Shown here one piece after another: positions 16,258-24,908 of a stretch of DNA of 64,000 bases. Every line of letters begins with the position of its first letter. Within the stretch, counting starts at the first letter, position 1. Below the pieces are notes generated by a model that did not search any database, was not told where the DNA came from, and saw nothing but the letters and a program-made list of their open reading frames with translations. The DNA is taken from positions 434,001 through 498,000 of the forward strand of contig CAVVOX010000003.1 in NCBI GenBank assembly GCA_963749875.1. Direction: 5' to 3'. This DNA is from JAHQVI01 sp963749875 (GTDB lineage: Bacteria > Pseudomonadota > Alphaproteobacteria > Rhizobiales > Rhodomicrobiaceae). The translations under genes were made by a program, and so were the position numbers.

Positions 16258-16800
16258 CTACCGAGATGTCTTGCGGATCGGCTCGCCCGTCGTTCCGTCT
16301 ACGAGCGTGAGAAGTCCTCTAAGAAGCTCAAGCGGCGGCGGCGGACATCCCGGAATGTGAACGTCCACCGGAATGACCGCCGAGACCGGCCCGACGCAGG
16401 CCGGGCTGCCCGCGAATACGCCGCAATTCATAGCGCAATCCCCGGCGGCGGCCACCCATTTCGGCTCCGACGTGGCCGCATAGGTGCGCTCCAGCGCCTC
16501 CTTCATGTTCCAGGTCACGGGGCCTGTCACGAGCAGCACGTCGGCATGACGGGGCGAGGCTACGAACTTCAGGCCGAACCGCTCGACGTCATAGACCGGG
16601 TTGTTCAGCGCATGGATTTCGAGCTCGCAGCCATTGCACGAGCCGGCATCGACTTCGCGAATGGCCAGCGACCGGCCGAGCCGGCGCCTTGCCCGCTCGG
16701 CAAGCGCCCGAGCGGCTTCGGCCAGCATGTCCGGGCTGTCTGCCGGCGGGTCCGTGACCGCCGTCCCTTCCAGCAAGGCTTGAAACAGGAGTTTGTACAT
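16258..16800 (-). CDS. hyfI: Hyf/Ehr complex small subunit (NuoB/HycG-like)
   Basis: 180 residues. It would carry the 4Fe-4S cluster nearest the large subunit. Ligand cysteines are present: C55-x2-C58 (GSCNGCELEI), C122 or C126 (GDCAMNCGVF) and C152 (PGCPPPPLELL). The pattern is that of hydrogenase-4 and formate hydrogenlyase small subunits rather than NuoB, which has tandem cysteines. The start is six bases after the hyfG stop, in the same operon. The cluster-binding set is intact although the large subunit lacks a nickel site. Confidence 0.88.
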   Translation of the reverse strand: MYKLLFQALLEGTAVTDPPADSPDMLAEAARALAERARRRLGRSLAIREVDAGSCNGCELEIHALNNPVYDVERFGLKFVASPRHADVLLVTGPVTWNMKEALERTYAATSEPKWVAAAGDCAMNCGVFAGSPACVGPVSAVIPVDVHIPGCPPPPLELLRGLLTLVDGTTGEPIRKTSR

Positions 16801-16806
16801 GGCCCC

Positions 16807-18321
16807 TCAGATGTCGTGGCCCGAATAGGAGCAATTGAACGATTTGTTGCACAAAGGGAAATCGGCGACGATATTGCCCTCGATCGCAACTTCCAGAAGC
16901 GGCCATTGGAACCATGAGGCGTCGCGTGCGTGGCAGTGTGCGACACGGCCCGCTTCATCGAGGCGGACGGTGATGAAGACATCGCCGCGAAACGCCTCCG
17001 CCAGCGCCGCCCCTTCGCCGGCGGCCGGCGTCGAGCTCGTCGCGCGAACCGGCCCCGGCTCAAGCCGGCCGAGAAGCTGACGGATGATTGCCATGCTCTG
17101 CCGGACCTCTTCGACGCGAATCCGGGCGCGCGCGTCGACATCGCCTTGAGGACGGACGGGCACCTCGAATTCGAGCGCGTCATAGGGGGAATAAGGCGTA
17201 TCGCGGCGGCTGTCGAAGTCGCGCCCCGATGCGCGGCCGACATGACCGCCGGCTGCGAACTGCCGGGCGAGTTCGGCGCGTAGAATTCCCGTCGTCACCG
17301 TGCGGTCCTGGATCGAGGGCGATTCATCATAGATGCGAACGACCATCTCGAAGCTCCGCTCGCAATCCGAAAGCACCTGCCGCAGCCGCCCGATCCCGTC
17401 CTCGCCGAGGTCGGCCGCAACGCCGCCGGGCAGGATGCGGTCCATCATCATCCGGTGGCCGAAGCAGCGTTCCGCCGCCTGAAGGAGCCGCTCGCGCAAC
17501 AAGGTGCAGCTTGCATGGATCGCCGCGGCGCTGACATCGTTGCAGATCGCGCCGAAGTCGTTGATGTGGTGGGATATGCGCTCCAGCTCCGCCAGGATGC
17601 CCCGCAGGATCTGCGCGCGGGCAGGAACTTCGATGCCGCAGGCCGCTTCGACGGCGCGGGCAAAGGCGAAGGCATAGGCAATGGTGCTGTCGCCGGATAT
17701 ACGCCCGACGATCCGCGCCGCCTCTTCGACGGATCGCCCGGCACAGAGCGCTTCGATGCCCTTATGGGCGTAGCCGAGACGCTCCTCGAGCCGGACGACC
17801 GTTTCGCCATTGGCGGTGAAGCGGAAATGCCCGGGCTCGATGATGCCGGCGTGGACCGGACCGACCGGGATCTGATGCAGCCCTTCACCCTCGACGGGGA
17901 GGAAGCGGTATTTCTGCTTGTCTTCCATTGCCGCAGTCGGCTCCAGCCCGCGCCGCGCCGGCCAGACCCCATGGTCGAGCCATGGCCGTTCATCGGGCAG
18001 GCCGATCGGGATCGTGCCGTAAAGGTCGCGCATGGCGCGTTCGAGGCGGATCGCCGGGGGATGAATGCGGCCGACCGACGGATAATGCCCTCCGTCGCAT
18101 CTCAGCGAGGCGATGGCGCGCCCATGGTTACGGCTGAGCAGGGCCATGCGCGCGCGGTCGCCGTCGATCCAGAGTGCGGTGAGATCGTACTGCCCCTCTG
18201 CGCAGGCGTAAGCCAGTCCGTTCCATTCCTCCGCCGTCACTTCGGTGCGGACAAATCCGTCCCGGTCGGGCGCGCCGTTGGAGGCGATTTCGGACGGTTC
18301 TCTCATAGCCGAAGCGCTCAT
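16807..18321 (-). CDS. hyfG: Hyf/Ehr complex large subunit without nickel ligands (NuoCD-like)
   Basis: 504 residues. An N-terminal NuoC-like domain (about 20-150) is fused to a NuoD/HycE-like domain (about 175-504). In [NiFe] hydrogenases two CxxC pairs hold nickel; here the first site reads GRISGDSTIAYAFAFARAVE and the C-terminus FPLCNKSFNCSYSGHDI, so neither pair is present. This places it with energy-converting hydrogenase-related (Ehr) complexes, as in mycobacterial hycE-like genes, not active hydrogenases. The ATG at 18321 overlaps the TGA of the upstream gene (ATGA), indicating coupled translation. The substrate of the complex is unknown. Confidence 0.88.
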   Translation of the reverse strand: MSASAMREPSEIASNGAPDRDGFVRTEVTAEEWNGLAYACAEGQYDLTALWIDGDRARMALLSRNHGRAIASLRCDGGHYPSVGRIHPPAIRLERAMRDLYGTIPIGLPDERPWLDHGVWPARRGLEPTAAMEDKQKYRFLPVEGEGLHQIPVGPVHAGIIEPGHFRFTANGETVVRLEERLGYAHKGIEALCAGRSVEEAARIVGRISGDSTIAYAFAFARAVEAACGIEVPARAQILRGILAELERISHHINDFGAICNDVSAAAIHASCTLLRERLLQAAERCFGHRMMMDRILPGGVAADLGEDGIGRLRQVLSDCERSFEMVVRIYDESPSIQDRTVTTGILRAELARQFAAGGHVGRASGRDFDSRRDTPYSPYDALEFEVPVRPQGDVDARARIRVEEVRQSMAIIRQLLGRLEPGPVRATSSTPAAGEGAALAEAFRGDVFITVRLDEAGRVAHCHARDASWFQWPLLEVAIEGNIVADFPLCNKSFNCSYSGHDI

Positions 18322-20411
18322 CCCAGGAACTCCGCCGCGCGCTCGAACCAGTTTACCAGCGAACCGGGAAGATAGAGCCCCGCAATCAGCACAAGCACCA
18401 GATGGAAAGCGAAGGGAAATGGCGACGCCTTGACCGTATGCGAGGCGCCGCCCGCCGCCCCGAACAGCATTCCTTGCATGCGCAAAAGCAGCGCGCCGAA
18501 CGCCAGAACGAGGCCGAATGCCGGCAGGGGCGCAAGCCACGGCTCGCGGGCAAAGGTGGTGGTGAGAATGAGAAATTCGCTCATGAAGATGCCGAAAGGA
18601 GGCAGCCCGGCAATCGCAAGCACGCCCGCGCCGAGCCCGATCGCCAGAGCCGGATGGGTGATGCTCAGCCCGTTGATGTCAGCAATGCGCTGCGTGCCTT
18701 TTGCCTGGGCGACATGGCCCACGGCAAAGAAGATCGCCGATTTGGTGAGGCTGTGCATCGTCATATGCAGGAGCCCGGCGAAATTGGCGAGCGGTCCGCC
18801 CATGCCGAAGGCGAAGGTGATCAGCCCCATATGCTCGATCGAGGAATAGGCGAACAGCCGTTTAATGTCGCGGCGCTGATAGAGCATGAACGCCGCAAAG
18901 ATCAGCGAGACGAGCCCCATCACGATCAGGATCGGGCCGGGCCGCATGGCGAGAGGATTGGCCGCGATCAGCATTTTGAAACGCAGGAGGGCATAGAGCG
19001 CGACGTTGAGCAAAAGCCCCGACAGAACCGCGCTGATCGGCGTCGGGCCTTCCGAATGCGCATCGGGCAGCCAGGCGTGGAGCGGCGCCAGGCCGACCTT
19101 GGTGCCATAGCCGACGAGCAGAAAAACGAATGCGAGGTTGAGCAGCGCGACATCCAGCTTGCCGGCATTTGCGTGCAACAGAGTCCAGGACATGGCCGGC
19201 AGCCCGTCGCCGAGCGTGGCCTGACCGGCGAGATAGGCGAGGATGGTCCCGAAGAAGGCCAGCGAGATGCCGACACTGCCGAGGATGAAATATTTCCAGG
19301 CCGCCTCGATCGCTTCCGGCGTGCGGTAAAGGCCGACCATCACCACGGTGATGAGCGTCGCGAGTTCGAGACCGACCCAGAGCAGCCCGATATTGTTCGA
19401 AAGCAGCGCGACATTCATCGCTCCGATCATCGCCTGGTACATGGCGTGGTAGAAGCGGACCGACAGAGCCGTGACCCGGCCCGTTTCGATCTCATGTCCG
19501 ATATAGCTGGCGCTGAACCAGGCGGCGGTGAAGCCGACCAGCGTATTGAGGATGATGAAGACGATATTGACGTCGTCGACGATCAGATAGGGATCGGCGC
19601 CCGGTTCGATCCTCAGCAGATTGAGGCCGGCAAGGAATGTCAGGAAGGAGGCCAGCACATTGAGCGCGGCGGTGAGCCGATAGCCGGGCAGCACGACCAG
19701 GATCGCGGCGGCGGCGAATGGGATGGCGATGAGCGCGTAGACCCCAGGGCTCATTGCCGGTCCCCCCGGACGGATTTCGAGCGCGGCGACATCGACGGTA
19801 TCGAAGCGCTCGCGAATGCGGAAAACGAAGACAGCGAAGACGAAAAGCGCAATCAGCACGGAAAACGCCACGCTGATCTCAACCACGAGCGGCATTCCGC
19901 GTGCGCCCGTCGCGCCCAGAATGAGGCCGTTCTCGATCGACATGAAGCCGATGATCTGGGTCACCGCATTGCGCCGCGTGATCATCATGAGGAGGCCGAG
20001 CAGGATAATCGCGAGAGCGATGGCGAGCCCCTCGCGCGCCAATGAGGGCGCCCCTGTCGTTGCCTTCAATGTCAGTGAAAGCGACAAGGCGACGAGGCCG
20101 AGACCGAAAAGCATGGTCAGGCCGACGCCCACCACTTGCTCGACCTCACGGTGAATGCCGAGCCTGAAGATCATCCGGTGGAGCGCCATCGGGATCACGA
20201 AGCCCTTCAGCCCGAAGGCGAGCCCGGCCGTAATGAACAGATGCGGCCGGTCCTGCACCCATGCTTCCCAGGCGACCGCGAGGGCGAGGATGATCGCCTG
20301 AACGGCAAAGGTGCGCAGCACGGCCAGGATACGGTCCTGATAAAGCAGCGCGAAACTGGCAACCAGCATCAGTCCGGCGAGGAAATGCGAGACGTCATAA
20401 GCACTATTCAC
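18318..20411 (-). CDS. hyfE-hyfF: Hyf/Ehr membrane subunits E and F in one open frame
   Basis: A single 697-codon frame starts at a GTG (20411; AGGAGG six bases upstream, overlapping the hyfC stop as GTGA). Residues 1-219 are HyfE (NuoK-like, six or so spans, ending FVFRIRERFDTVDVAALEIR). Without any stop the frame continues as GGPAMSPGVYALIAIPFAAA, the usual start of HyfF (NuoL/M/N-like antiporter subunit, about 478 residues, with KVGLAPLHAWLPDAHSEGP and SSIEHMGLITFAFG). Elsewhere these are normally separate proteins. Either this is a true fusion or HyfF also starts internally at the ATG at 19754, which has GGGGGA seven bases before it. Confidence 0.85.
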   Translation of the reverse strand: MNSAYDVSHFLAGLMLVASFALLYQDRILAVLRTFAVQAIILALAVAWEAWVQDRPHLFITAGLAFGLKGFVIPMALHRMIFRLGIHREVEQVVGVGLTMLFGLGLVALSLSLTLKATTGAPSLAREGLAIALAIILLGLLMMITRRNAVTQIIGFMSIENGLILGATGARGMPLVVEISVAFSVLIALFVFAVFVFRIRERFDTVDVAALEIRPGGPAMSPGVYALIAIPFAAAAILVVLPGYRLTAALNVLASFLTFLAGLNLLRIEPGADPYLIVDDVNIVFIILNTLVGFTAAWFSASYIGHEIETGRVTALSVRFYHAMYQAMIGAMNVALLSNNIGLLWVGLELATLITVVMVGLYRTPEAIEAAWKYFILGSVGISLAFFGTILAYLAGQATLGDGLPAMSWTLLHANAGKLDVALLNLAFVFLLVGYGTKVGLAPLHAWLPDAHSEGPTPISAVLSGLLLNVALYALLRFKMLIAANPLAMRPGPILIVMGLVSLIFAAFMLYQRRDIKRLFAYSSIEHMGLITFAFGMGGPLANFAGLLHMTMHSLTKSAIFFAVGHVAQAKGTQRIADINGLSITHPALAIGLGAGVLAIAGLPPFGIFMSEFLILTTTFAREPWLAPLPAFGLVLAFGALLLRMQGMLFGAAGGASHTVKASPFPFAFHLVLVLIAGLYLPGSLVNWFERAAEFLG

Positions 20412-21373
20412 CGCAGGACCTCCTGCGTAAGGAAGGAAAGCATGATGGCCAGGAAAGCGAAGATGAAGGCGACGCTTAAGAATTCGCTGACGCGGAAGAC
20501 ACGCATCTTGGCGATGCTGACCTCCCATACCCCCAGAAGGATCGCCGTGAGGCTGAGCTTGCCGGCAAAGATCGCAAAGCCGGCGATCCAGGCGAGGAAA
20601 CCGTCATTAACCGTCGCAATGCCGAAGGGGAGGAAAAGGCAGACAATGAGCGAGATATACATCACCAGCTTCAACTGGCTCGCCGCTTCGATCATGGCGA
20701 GGTGACGCCCGGAATATTCGAGCACCATGGCTTCGTGCACCATGGTCAATTCCAGATGCGTCGCCGGATTATCGACGGGAATGCGCGCATTCTCCGCCAG
20801 CGCGACGATGACCAGCGACATGAGCGCAAGCGCCAGCGAAATGCGGATGGCGAGCGGCTGAGCGACGAAATGATCGGCAATCGCCGGCAGGCGGCTCGAT
20901 CCGGCCGCGAGCGCGAGATTGAGCACGACGAGCAGCATTGCCGGTTCCGCGAGGGTCGCAATCATGACCTCCCGCGACGAGCCGATGCCGCCGAATGCCG
21001 TACCGACGTCCATGCCCGCAAGCGTCTGGAAGAAACGCGCACTGCCCAACAGGGCGATGATCACGATGACGTCGCCGGTCCAGCTGAACATGAGGCCCGT
21101 GGCGAAGGTCGGCACAAGAGCGGCGGCGACCCAGGAGAAAGCGAAAATCAGGTACGGCGCCACGCGGAACAGCCAGGACGCGCTTTCGGCAATGATGGCT
21201 TCCTTGCGGATCAGCTTGTGCAGGTCGTGATAGGGCTGAAGCAGGGGTGGGCCCCGGCGCCGCATCAGGCGTGCTTTGACGATCCGGGTGAGGCCGGCGA
21301 TGCCGGGGGCGAGCACCAGCACCAGCACCATCTGCATACCCTGTCCGAGGAATGATGTCAGAGACGGCAGCAT
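20408..21373 (-). CDS. hyfC: Hyf/Ehr membrane subunit C (NuoH-like)
   Basis: 321 residues with about eight membrane spans. It belongs to the HyfC/HycD/NuoH family, which links the peripheral arm to the membrane arm. Visible family signatures are KLIRKEAIIAESASWLFRVA and AENARIPVDNPATHLELTMV followed by HEAMVLEYSGRHLA, the conserved acidic loop. The ATG at 21373 shares one base with the TGA of hyfB (TGATG). An open frame extends upstream but is a shadow of hyfB. Confidence 0.9.
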   Translation of the reverse strand: MLPSLTSFLGQGMQMVLVLVLAPGIAGLTRIVKARLMRRRGPPLLQPYHDLHKLIRKEAIIAESASWLFRVAPYLIFAFSWVAAALVPTFATGLMFSWTGDVIVIIALLGSARFFQTLAGMDVGTAFGGIGSSREVMIATLAEPAMLLVVLNLALAAGSSRLPAIADHFVAQPLAIRISLALALMSLVIVALAENARIPVDNPATHLELTMVHEAMVLEYSGRHLAMIEAASQLKLVMYISLIVCLFLPFGIATVNDGFLAWIAGFAIFAGKLSLTAILLGVWEVSIAKMRVFRVSEFLSVAFIFAFLAIMLSFLTQEVLR

Positions 21374-23388
21374 CAGGTCCCCACCGTGACTGTGATGAGC
21401 AGGATGACGAGGACGACGAACATCAGGATGAGATAGCGGCGGATGGTAAGGAACTGCAGGACGTTCAGCCTCCGCGCCTGGCTGAGCACCTGCTGGGCGG
21501 GCGCCGCATAGAGCGCATCCCAGATGTGGTCGCGCAGCGTTACGTGGAAGCGCGCAGGCGCCATGCTGCCGGGCGGCGGCATTTCGACATGCTCCTCGGC
21601 GCTGAATACCGTTTTGCCATACACCCGGCGGATGGGCTGGGCGAAGCTGCTGGCCGTGTACTGCGTATTGGGGCTCAAATCCGGAAAACCGCAGTCCCAT
21701 GCGGGCGCGCGCCGCACGGCGTGCGAGGCGATGCGGCGAACCACGAATGCCGTCAGTCCGGCGGAGACGATGATGAAAAGGAAGATCAAGAGCCCGTTAT
21801 AGGAGCTTTGAGAGGCGCCGATGGGCGCGATCGACAGCCAGGGCATGCTCGTTTGCGTCGGCATGTGCGCCCCGAGCAGGGCCGAATTCAGCGGCGCCAA
21901 AGCATCGATCACCAGTCCCGGGAAGAGGCCCGCCAGCAGGCAGGCCGCCGCGAGGATGCCCATCGCCGTGAGGGCGAATCTGTTGGTCTCCTCGGCCTGT
22001 CGCGCCGCATCGGTGCGTGGACGGCCGAGAAAGGTGATGCCGAACGCCTTGACGAAACAAGCCGCTGCGAGCGCCGCCGAAAGCGCAAGCGCTGCGCCGA
22101 TCGTCGGCACGAGCACTTTCAGCGGCAGAAGATGCAGATTGGGGCTTTGCAGAATCGCCTGAAATGTCAGCCATTCGGAGACGAAGCCGTTCAGGGGCGG
22201 CAGCGCCGAAATAGCGACGCAGCCGACGAGAAAGAGAATGCTCGTCCCCGGCATGCGGTGAATGAGCCCGCCGAGCTCTTCCAGATCCCGCTTGCCCGTG
22301 GAGTGAAGCACGGCGCCAGAGCCCAGGAACAGCAGCGCCTTGAAGAGGGAATGATTGAAGACATGAAAGAGCGCCGCCGTCAGAGCCAAGGCCGCGAGTT
22401 CCGGATAATTGCTCGCGGCGAAGGCCAATGACAGCCCGAGGCCGATGAAGATGATGCCGATATTCTCGACCGTATGATAGGCGAGCAGACGTTTCAGATC
22501 ATGCTGCATCAATGCGTAGAGAACGCCGAGCAATGCGCTCGCTCCGCCGAGAATGAGGATCGTCGCGCTCGCCCATAGTGAGGGCTCTCCAAGCAGGTCG
22601 AAGACGATGCGGACGAGGCCGTAAACCGCGACCTTCGTCATGACGCCGCTCATAAGCGCGGAGACATGGCTCGGCGCCGCCGGATGGGCGAGCGGCAGCC
22701 AGACGTGCAGCGGAATGATGCCGGCTTTGGAGCCGGTTCCGACGAGCACTGCCGCGAGAACGAGGCCGGCCAGCAGCGGATCGAGCCGGGCCGCTCGGAT
22801 CGTTGCGAAATCGTAGCCGCCCGCGGGGCCCGCCATTCCGCCGAAAGCGAAGAGCAGGGCGATCGTCCCGATGCTGGCCATGATGAGGTAAAGATGCGCG
22901 GCCCGGCGCGACTCGGCGTCCTCATGGCGCGCGAGGACCAGGGCCCAGGAGGTGACCGACATCAATTCCCAGGAGAACAGGAAGCTGTAGGCGTCATCCG
23001 CGAGCAGAACGGCGTTCATTGCGGCGGCGAAAGCGGCAAAGAACGGCTCCACCCGCGGAGACAGTTCGCTCTCGCGGTTGAGCCCGAGCCCGTAGAGGGA
23101 GGCGGTCAGGATGCCGAAATTGACGACCACGCCGAAGAAGGCGCTGAGCGCGTCGAGCCGGACGTTTAGTCCGATCGTCGGCAAGCCGAGCGGCAGACGC
23201 CCGGAGAGGACGGATCCGGTCAGCATGACGGTCAGATCGACGGCGAGGGCCAGCAGCGCGGCGGCGATGCACAAAATGTAAACGAAGGCGAAGGTGCGCC
23301 TGGGGGCAATCACCGCCAGTCCGGCGCAGCCGCCGAAGAGCGCCAGGGCGACGGCCATAAGCTGCAGAGACGCGCCCGGATCAATCAT
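21373..23388 (-). CDS. hyfB: Hyf/Ehr membrane subunit B (NuoL-like)
   Basis: 671 residues, about 16 spans. It is a proton-antiporter-type subunit (Proton_antipo_M) with the conserved lysine-bearing helices: GSKAGIIPLHVWLPLAHPAA near 225-245 and DLKRLLAYHTVENIGIIFIG near 295-315. The role is ion translocation in the membrane arm. It is the first structural gene of the operon; its start overlaps the XRE regulator's end by eight bases. Confidence 0.92.
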   Translation of the reverse strand: MIDPGASLQLMAVALALFGGCAGLAVIAPRRTFAFVYILCIAAALLALAVDLTVMLTGSVLSGRLPLGLPTIGLNVRLDALSAFFGVVVNFGILTASLYGLGLNRESELSPRVEPFFAAFAAAMNAVLLADDAYSFLFSWELMSVTSWALVLARHEDAESRRAAHLYLIMASIGTIALLFAFGGMAGPAGGYDFATIRAARLDPLLAGLVLAAVLVGTGSKAGIIPLHVWLPLAHPAAPSHVSALMSGVMTKVAVYGLVRIVFDLLGEPSLWASATILILGGASALLGVLYALMQHDLKRLLAYHTVENIGIIFIGLGLSLAFAASNYPELAALALTAALFHVFNHSLFKALLFLGSGAVLHSTGKRDLEELGGLIHRMPGTSILFLVGCVAISALPPLNGFVSEWLTFQAILQSPNLHLLPLKVLVPTIGAALALSAALAAACFVKAFGITFLGRPRTDAARQAEETNRFALTAMGILAAACLLAGLFPGLVIDALAPLNSALLGAHMPTQTSMPWLSIAPIGASQSSYNGLLIFLFIIVSAGLTAFVVRRIASHAVRRAPAWDCGFPDLSPNTQYTASSFAQPIRRVYGKTVFSAEEHVEMPPPGSMAPARFHVTLRDHIWDALYAAPAQQVLSQARRLNVLQFLTIRRYLILMFVVLVILLITVTVGT

Positions 23389-23623
23389 CCCCGGGCTGCT
23401 CCCTCAGCCTGACGCCGCGCCCGCCGACATAAAGAAGTTCGATGCCGGCGGCGTCGAGCGCTTCCACGACCTTGGTGAGGGTATCGACATTGCCGCGCAC
23501 GGTTCCCTCGCTCGCTTCCATACGCTGAATCGTGGGCAGGGAGACACCGGCCATATCGGCAAGCGTCTTCTGGTCGATTCCGAGCAGCGCACGGGCTGCC
23601 CTGAGCTGTCCCGCCGTGATCAA
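23381..23623 (-). CDS. XRE-family regulator heading the hyf operon
   Basis: 80 residues from a TTG start, which reproduces the usual family start MITAGQLRAARALLG. Helix-turn-helix at about 16-37 (IDQKTLADMAGVSLPTIQRM). The last eight bases overlap hyfB, so it is co-transcribed with the complex. A palindrome covers the likely promoter (see 23654-23696), suggesting autoregulation. These small XRE proteins normally act as repressors; the inducer is unknown. Confidence 0.85.
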   Translation of the reverse strand: MITAGQLRAARALLGIDQKTLADMAGVSLPTIQRMEASEGTVRGNVDTLTKVVEALDAAGIELLYVGGRGVRLREQPGDD

Positions 23624-23653
23624 AAAGGAGCCTCTCAGCCTCTCCGGGGCTTA

Positions 23654-23696
23654 CCCAATATCCATCGATACTGATTTGTCAAGCATCAGTATTGGG
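23654..23696 (-). promoter_or_regulatory. promoter with nested palindromic operator of the XRE-hyf operon
   Basis: On the minus strand TTGACA (23682-23677) forms a good -35 hexamer with a weak -10 (TATTGG) 16 bases on. ATACTGA (23668-23674) and TCAGTAT (23686-23692) form an inverted repeat over the -35, and CCCAATA (23654-23660) with TATTGGG (23690-23696) forms a wider one. The site lies 31-73 bases before the TTG start. Both pairs fit a dimeric XRE repressor; binding is inferred. Confidence 0.6.
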
Positions 23697-23790
23697 ATGT
23701 GAACCTTGATTATTGAATCCCGCGGCGCGACGCCGCACAGCCGTGACGCGCCAGCCTGAGACTTGCTCTTTTGAGCGGTTTCCAAGAGAG

Positions 23791-24897
23791 CTAAAGGCGC
23801 TTGCCCGTCGCGGCGTCGAAGATCTTGGCCCTGGGCATATCGACCTCAAATCTGTAGGTCGCGCCCATCGGCGCGCGGTCTTCGGGGCGCACCCGCGCCA
23901 CCGCCGCAGGGCCGCCGAGAGTGAAGACGAGCATCGTGTCCGGGCCGGTTGGCTCCACCAGATCGATGGCACGCTCGAAGGTGAAAAGATCGGGGCTCGG
24001 CTCCGACACGCCGGCACGGCTGATCGTTTCCGGCCTCAAGCCCAGCTTGACCTCCCGTCCCAGATAAGCCTCGACTGCAGCGCATTGCCGTGCGGGAACC
24101 GGAAAGTGGATCGTCCCCTCGTCGTCGCTCACCACGATCTTCAAACCGTCATCCTGAATGACGCGGCCGGTCAGAATATTCATTGGCGGCGAGCCCATGA
24201 ACCCCGCGACGAAGAGATCGGTCGGGTTTTCATAGACCATCTCGGGCGTGTCGAACTGACGAATGTGGCCGTTGTCCATGACGGCGATGCGCGACGCCAG
24301 CGTCATGGCCTCCACCTGATCATGCGTCACATAGACGACCGTCTTGCCGAGCCGCTGATGCAGCTTCTTGATCTCGGTGCGCATCTCGATCCGCAATTTC
24401 GCATCGAGATTGGAGAGCGGCTCATCGAACAGGAACACATCCGGATCGCGCACGAGCGCCCGGCCCATCGCAACGCGCTGACGCTGCCCGCCCGACAGCT
24501 CGGCGGGCTTGCGGTCGAGAAACGCCTCGATATGCAGAAGATTGCTGACCTCGCTGACCGCGCGTTTCTGCTCGTCACGCGGCACCCCCCGGCTCGCCAT
24601 GCCGAAGGTGATGTTTTCACGCACGGTTTTCGTCGGATAGAGCGCGTAGGACTGGAACACCATGGCGATGTTCCGGTCCTTCGGCGCGACTTCGTTCACC
24701 AGCCTGTCGCCGATGAAAATGCGCCCCTCCGAGACGGTTTCGAGGCCCGCGATCAGATTGAGGAGCGTCGATTTCCCGCAGCCCGACGGCCCGACCAGAA
24801 CGACGAACTCACCGTCCTCCAGTTCGAGACCGATCCCTTTCAGCACTTCCGTGCGGCCGAAGCGCTTCCACAGTTTCTCGATCCTGAGCTTTGCCAT
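23791..24897 (-). CDS. sugar ABC transporter ATP-binding protein (MalK/UgpC type)
   Basis: 368 residues from the ATG at 24897. Walker A VGPSGCGKST (about 36-45), Q-loop FQSYALYP, signature LSGGQRQRVAMGRALVRDP, Walker B VFLFDEPLSNLDA, switch VTHDQVEA. The C-terminal MalK-type beta-rich regulatory domain (about 240-368) includes GLRPE. It energises the CUT1 importer encoded just upstream (two permeases, binding protein). The frame extends upstream through the permease gene only as a shadow. Confidence 0.92.
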   Translation of the reverse strand: MAKLRIEKLWKRFGRTEVLKGIGLELEDGEFVVLVGPSGCGKSTLLNLIAGLETVSEGRIFIGDRLVNEVAPKDRNIAMVFQSYALYPTKTVRENITFGMASRGVPRDEQKRAVSEVSNLLHIEAFLDRKPAELSGGQRQRVAMGRALVRDPDVFLFDEPLSNLDAKLRIEMRTEIKKLHQRLGKTVVYVTHDQVEAMTLASRIAVMDNGHIRQFDTPEMVYENPTDLFVAGFMGSPPMNILTGRVIQDDGLKIVVSDDEGTIHFPVPARQCAAVEAYLGREVKLGLRPETISRAGVSEPSPDLFTFERAIDLVEPTGPDTMLVFTLGGPAAVARVRPEDRAPMGATYRFEVDMPRAKIFDAATGKRL

Positions 24898-24908
24898 CCC
24901 CCGCGCCT

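Noticed and set aside
16807..18321. Functional [NiFe] hydrogenase large subunit
   Set aside because: Both nickel-binding CxxC pairs are missing.
18402..20045. 547-codon frame antisense to hyfEF
   Set aside because: Shadow with highly charged sequence lacking any family signature.
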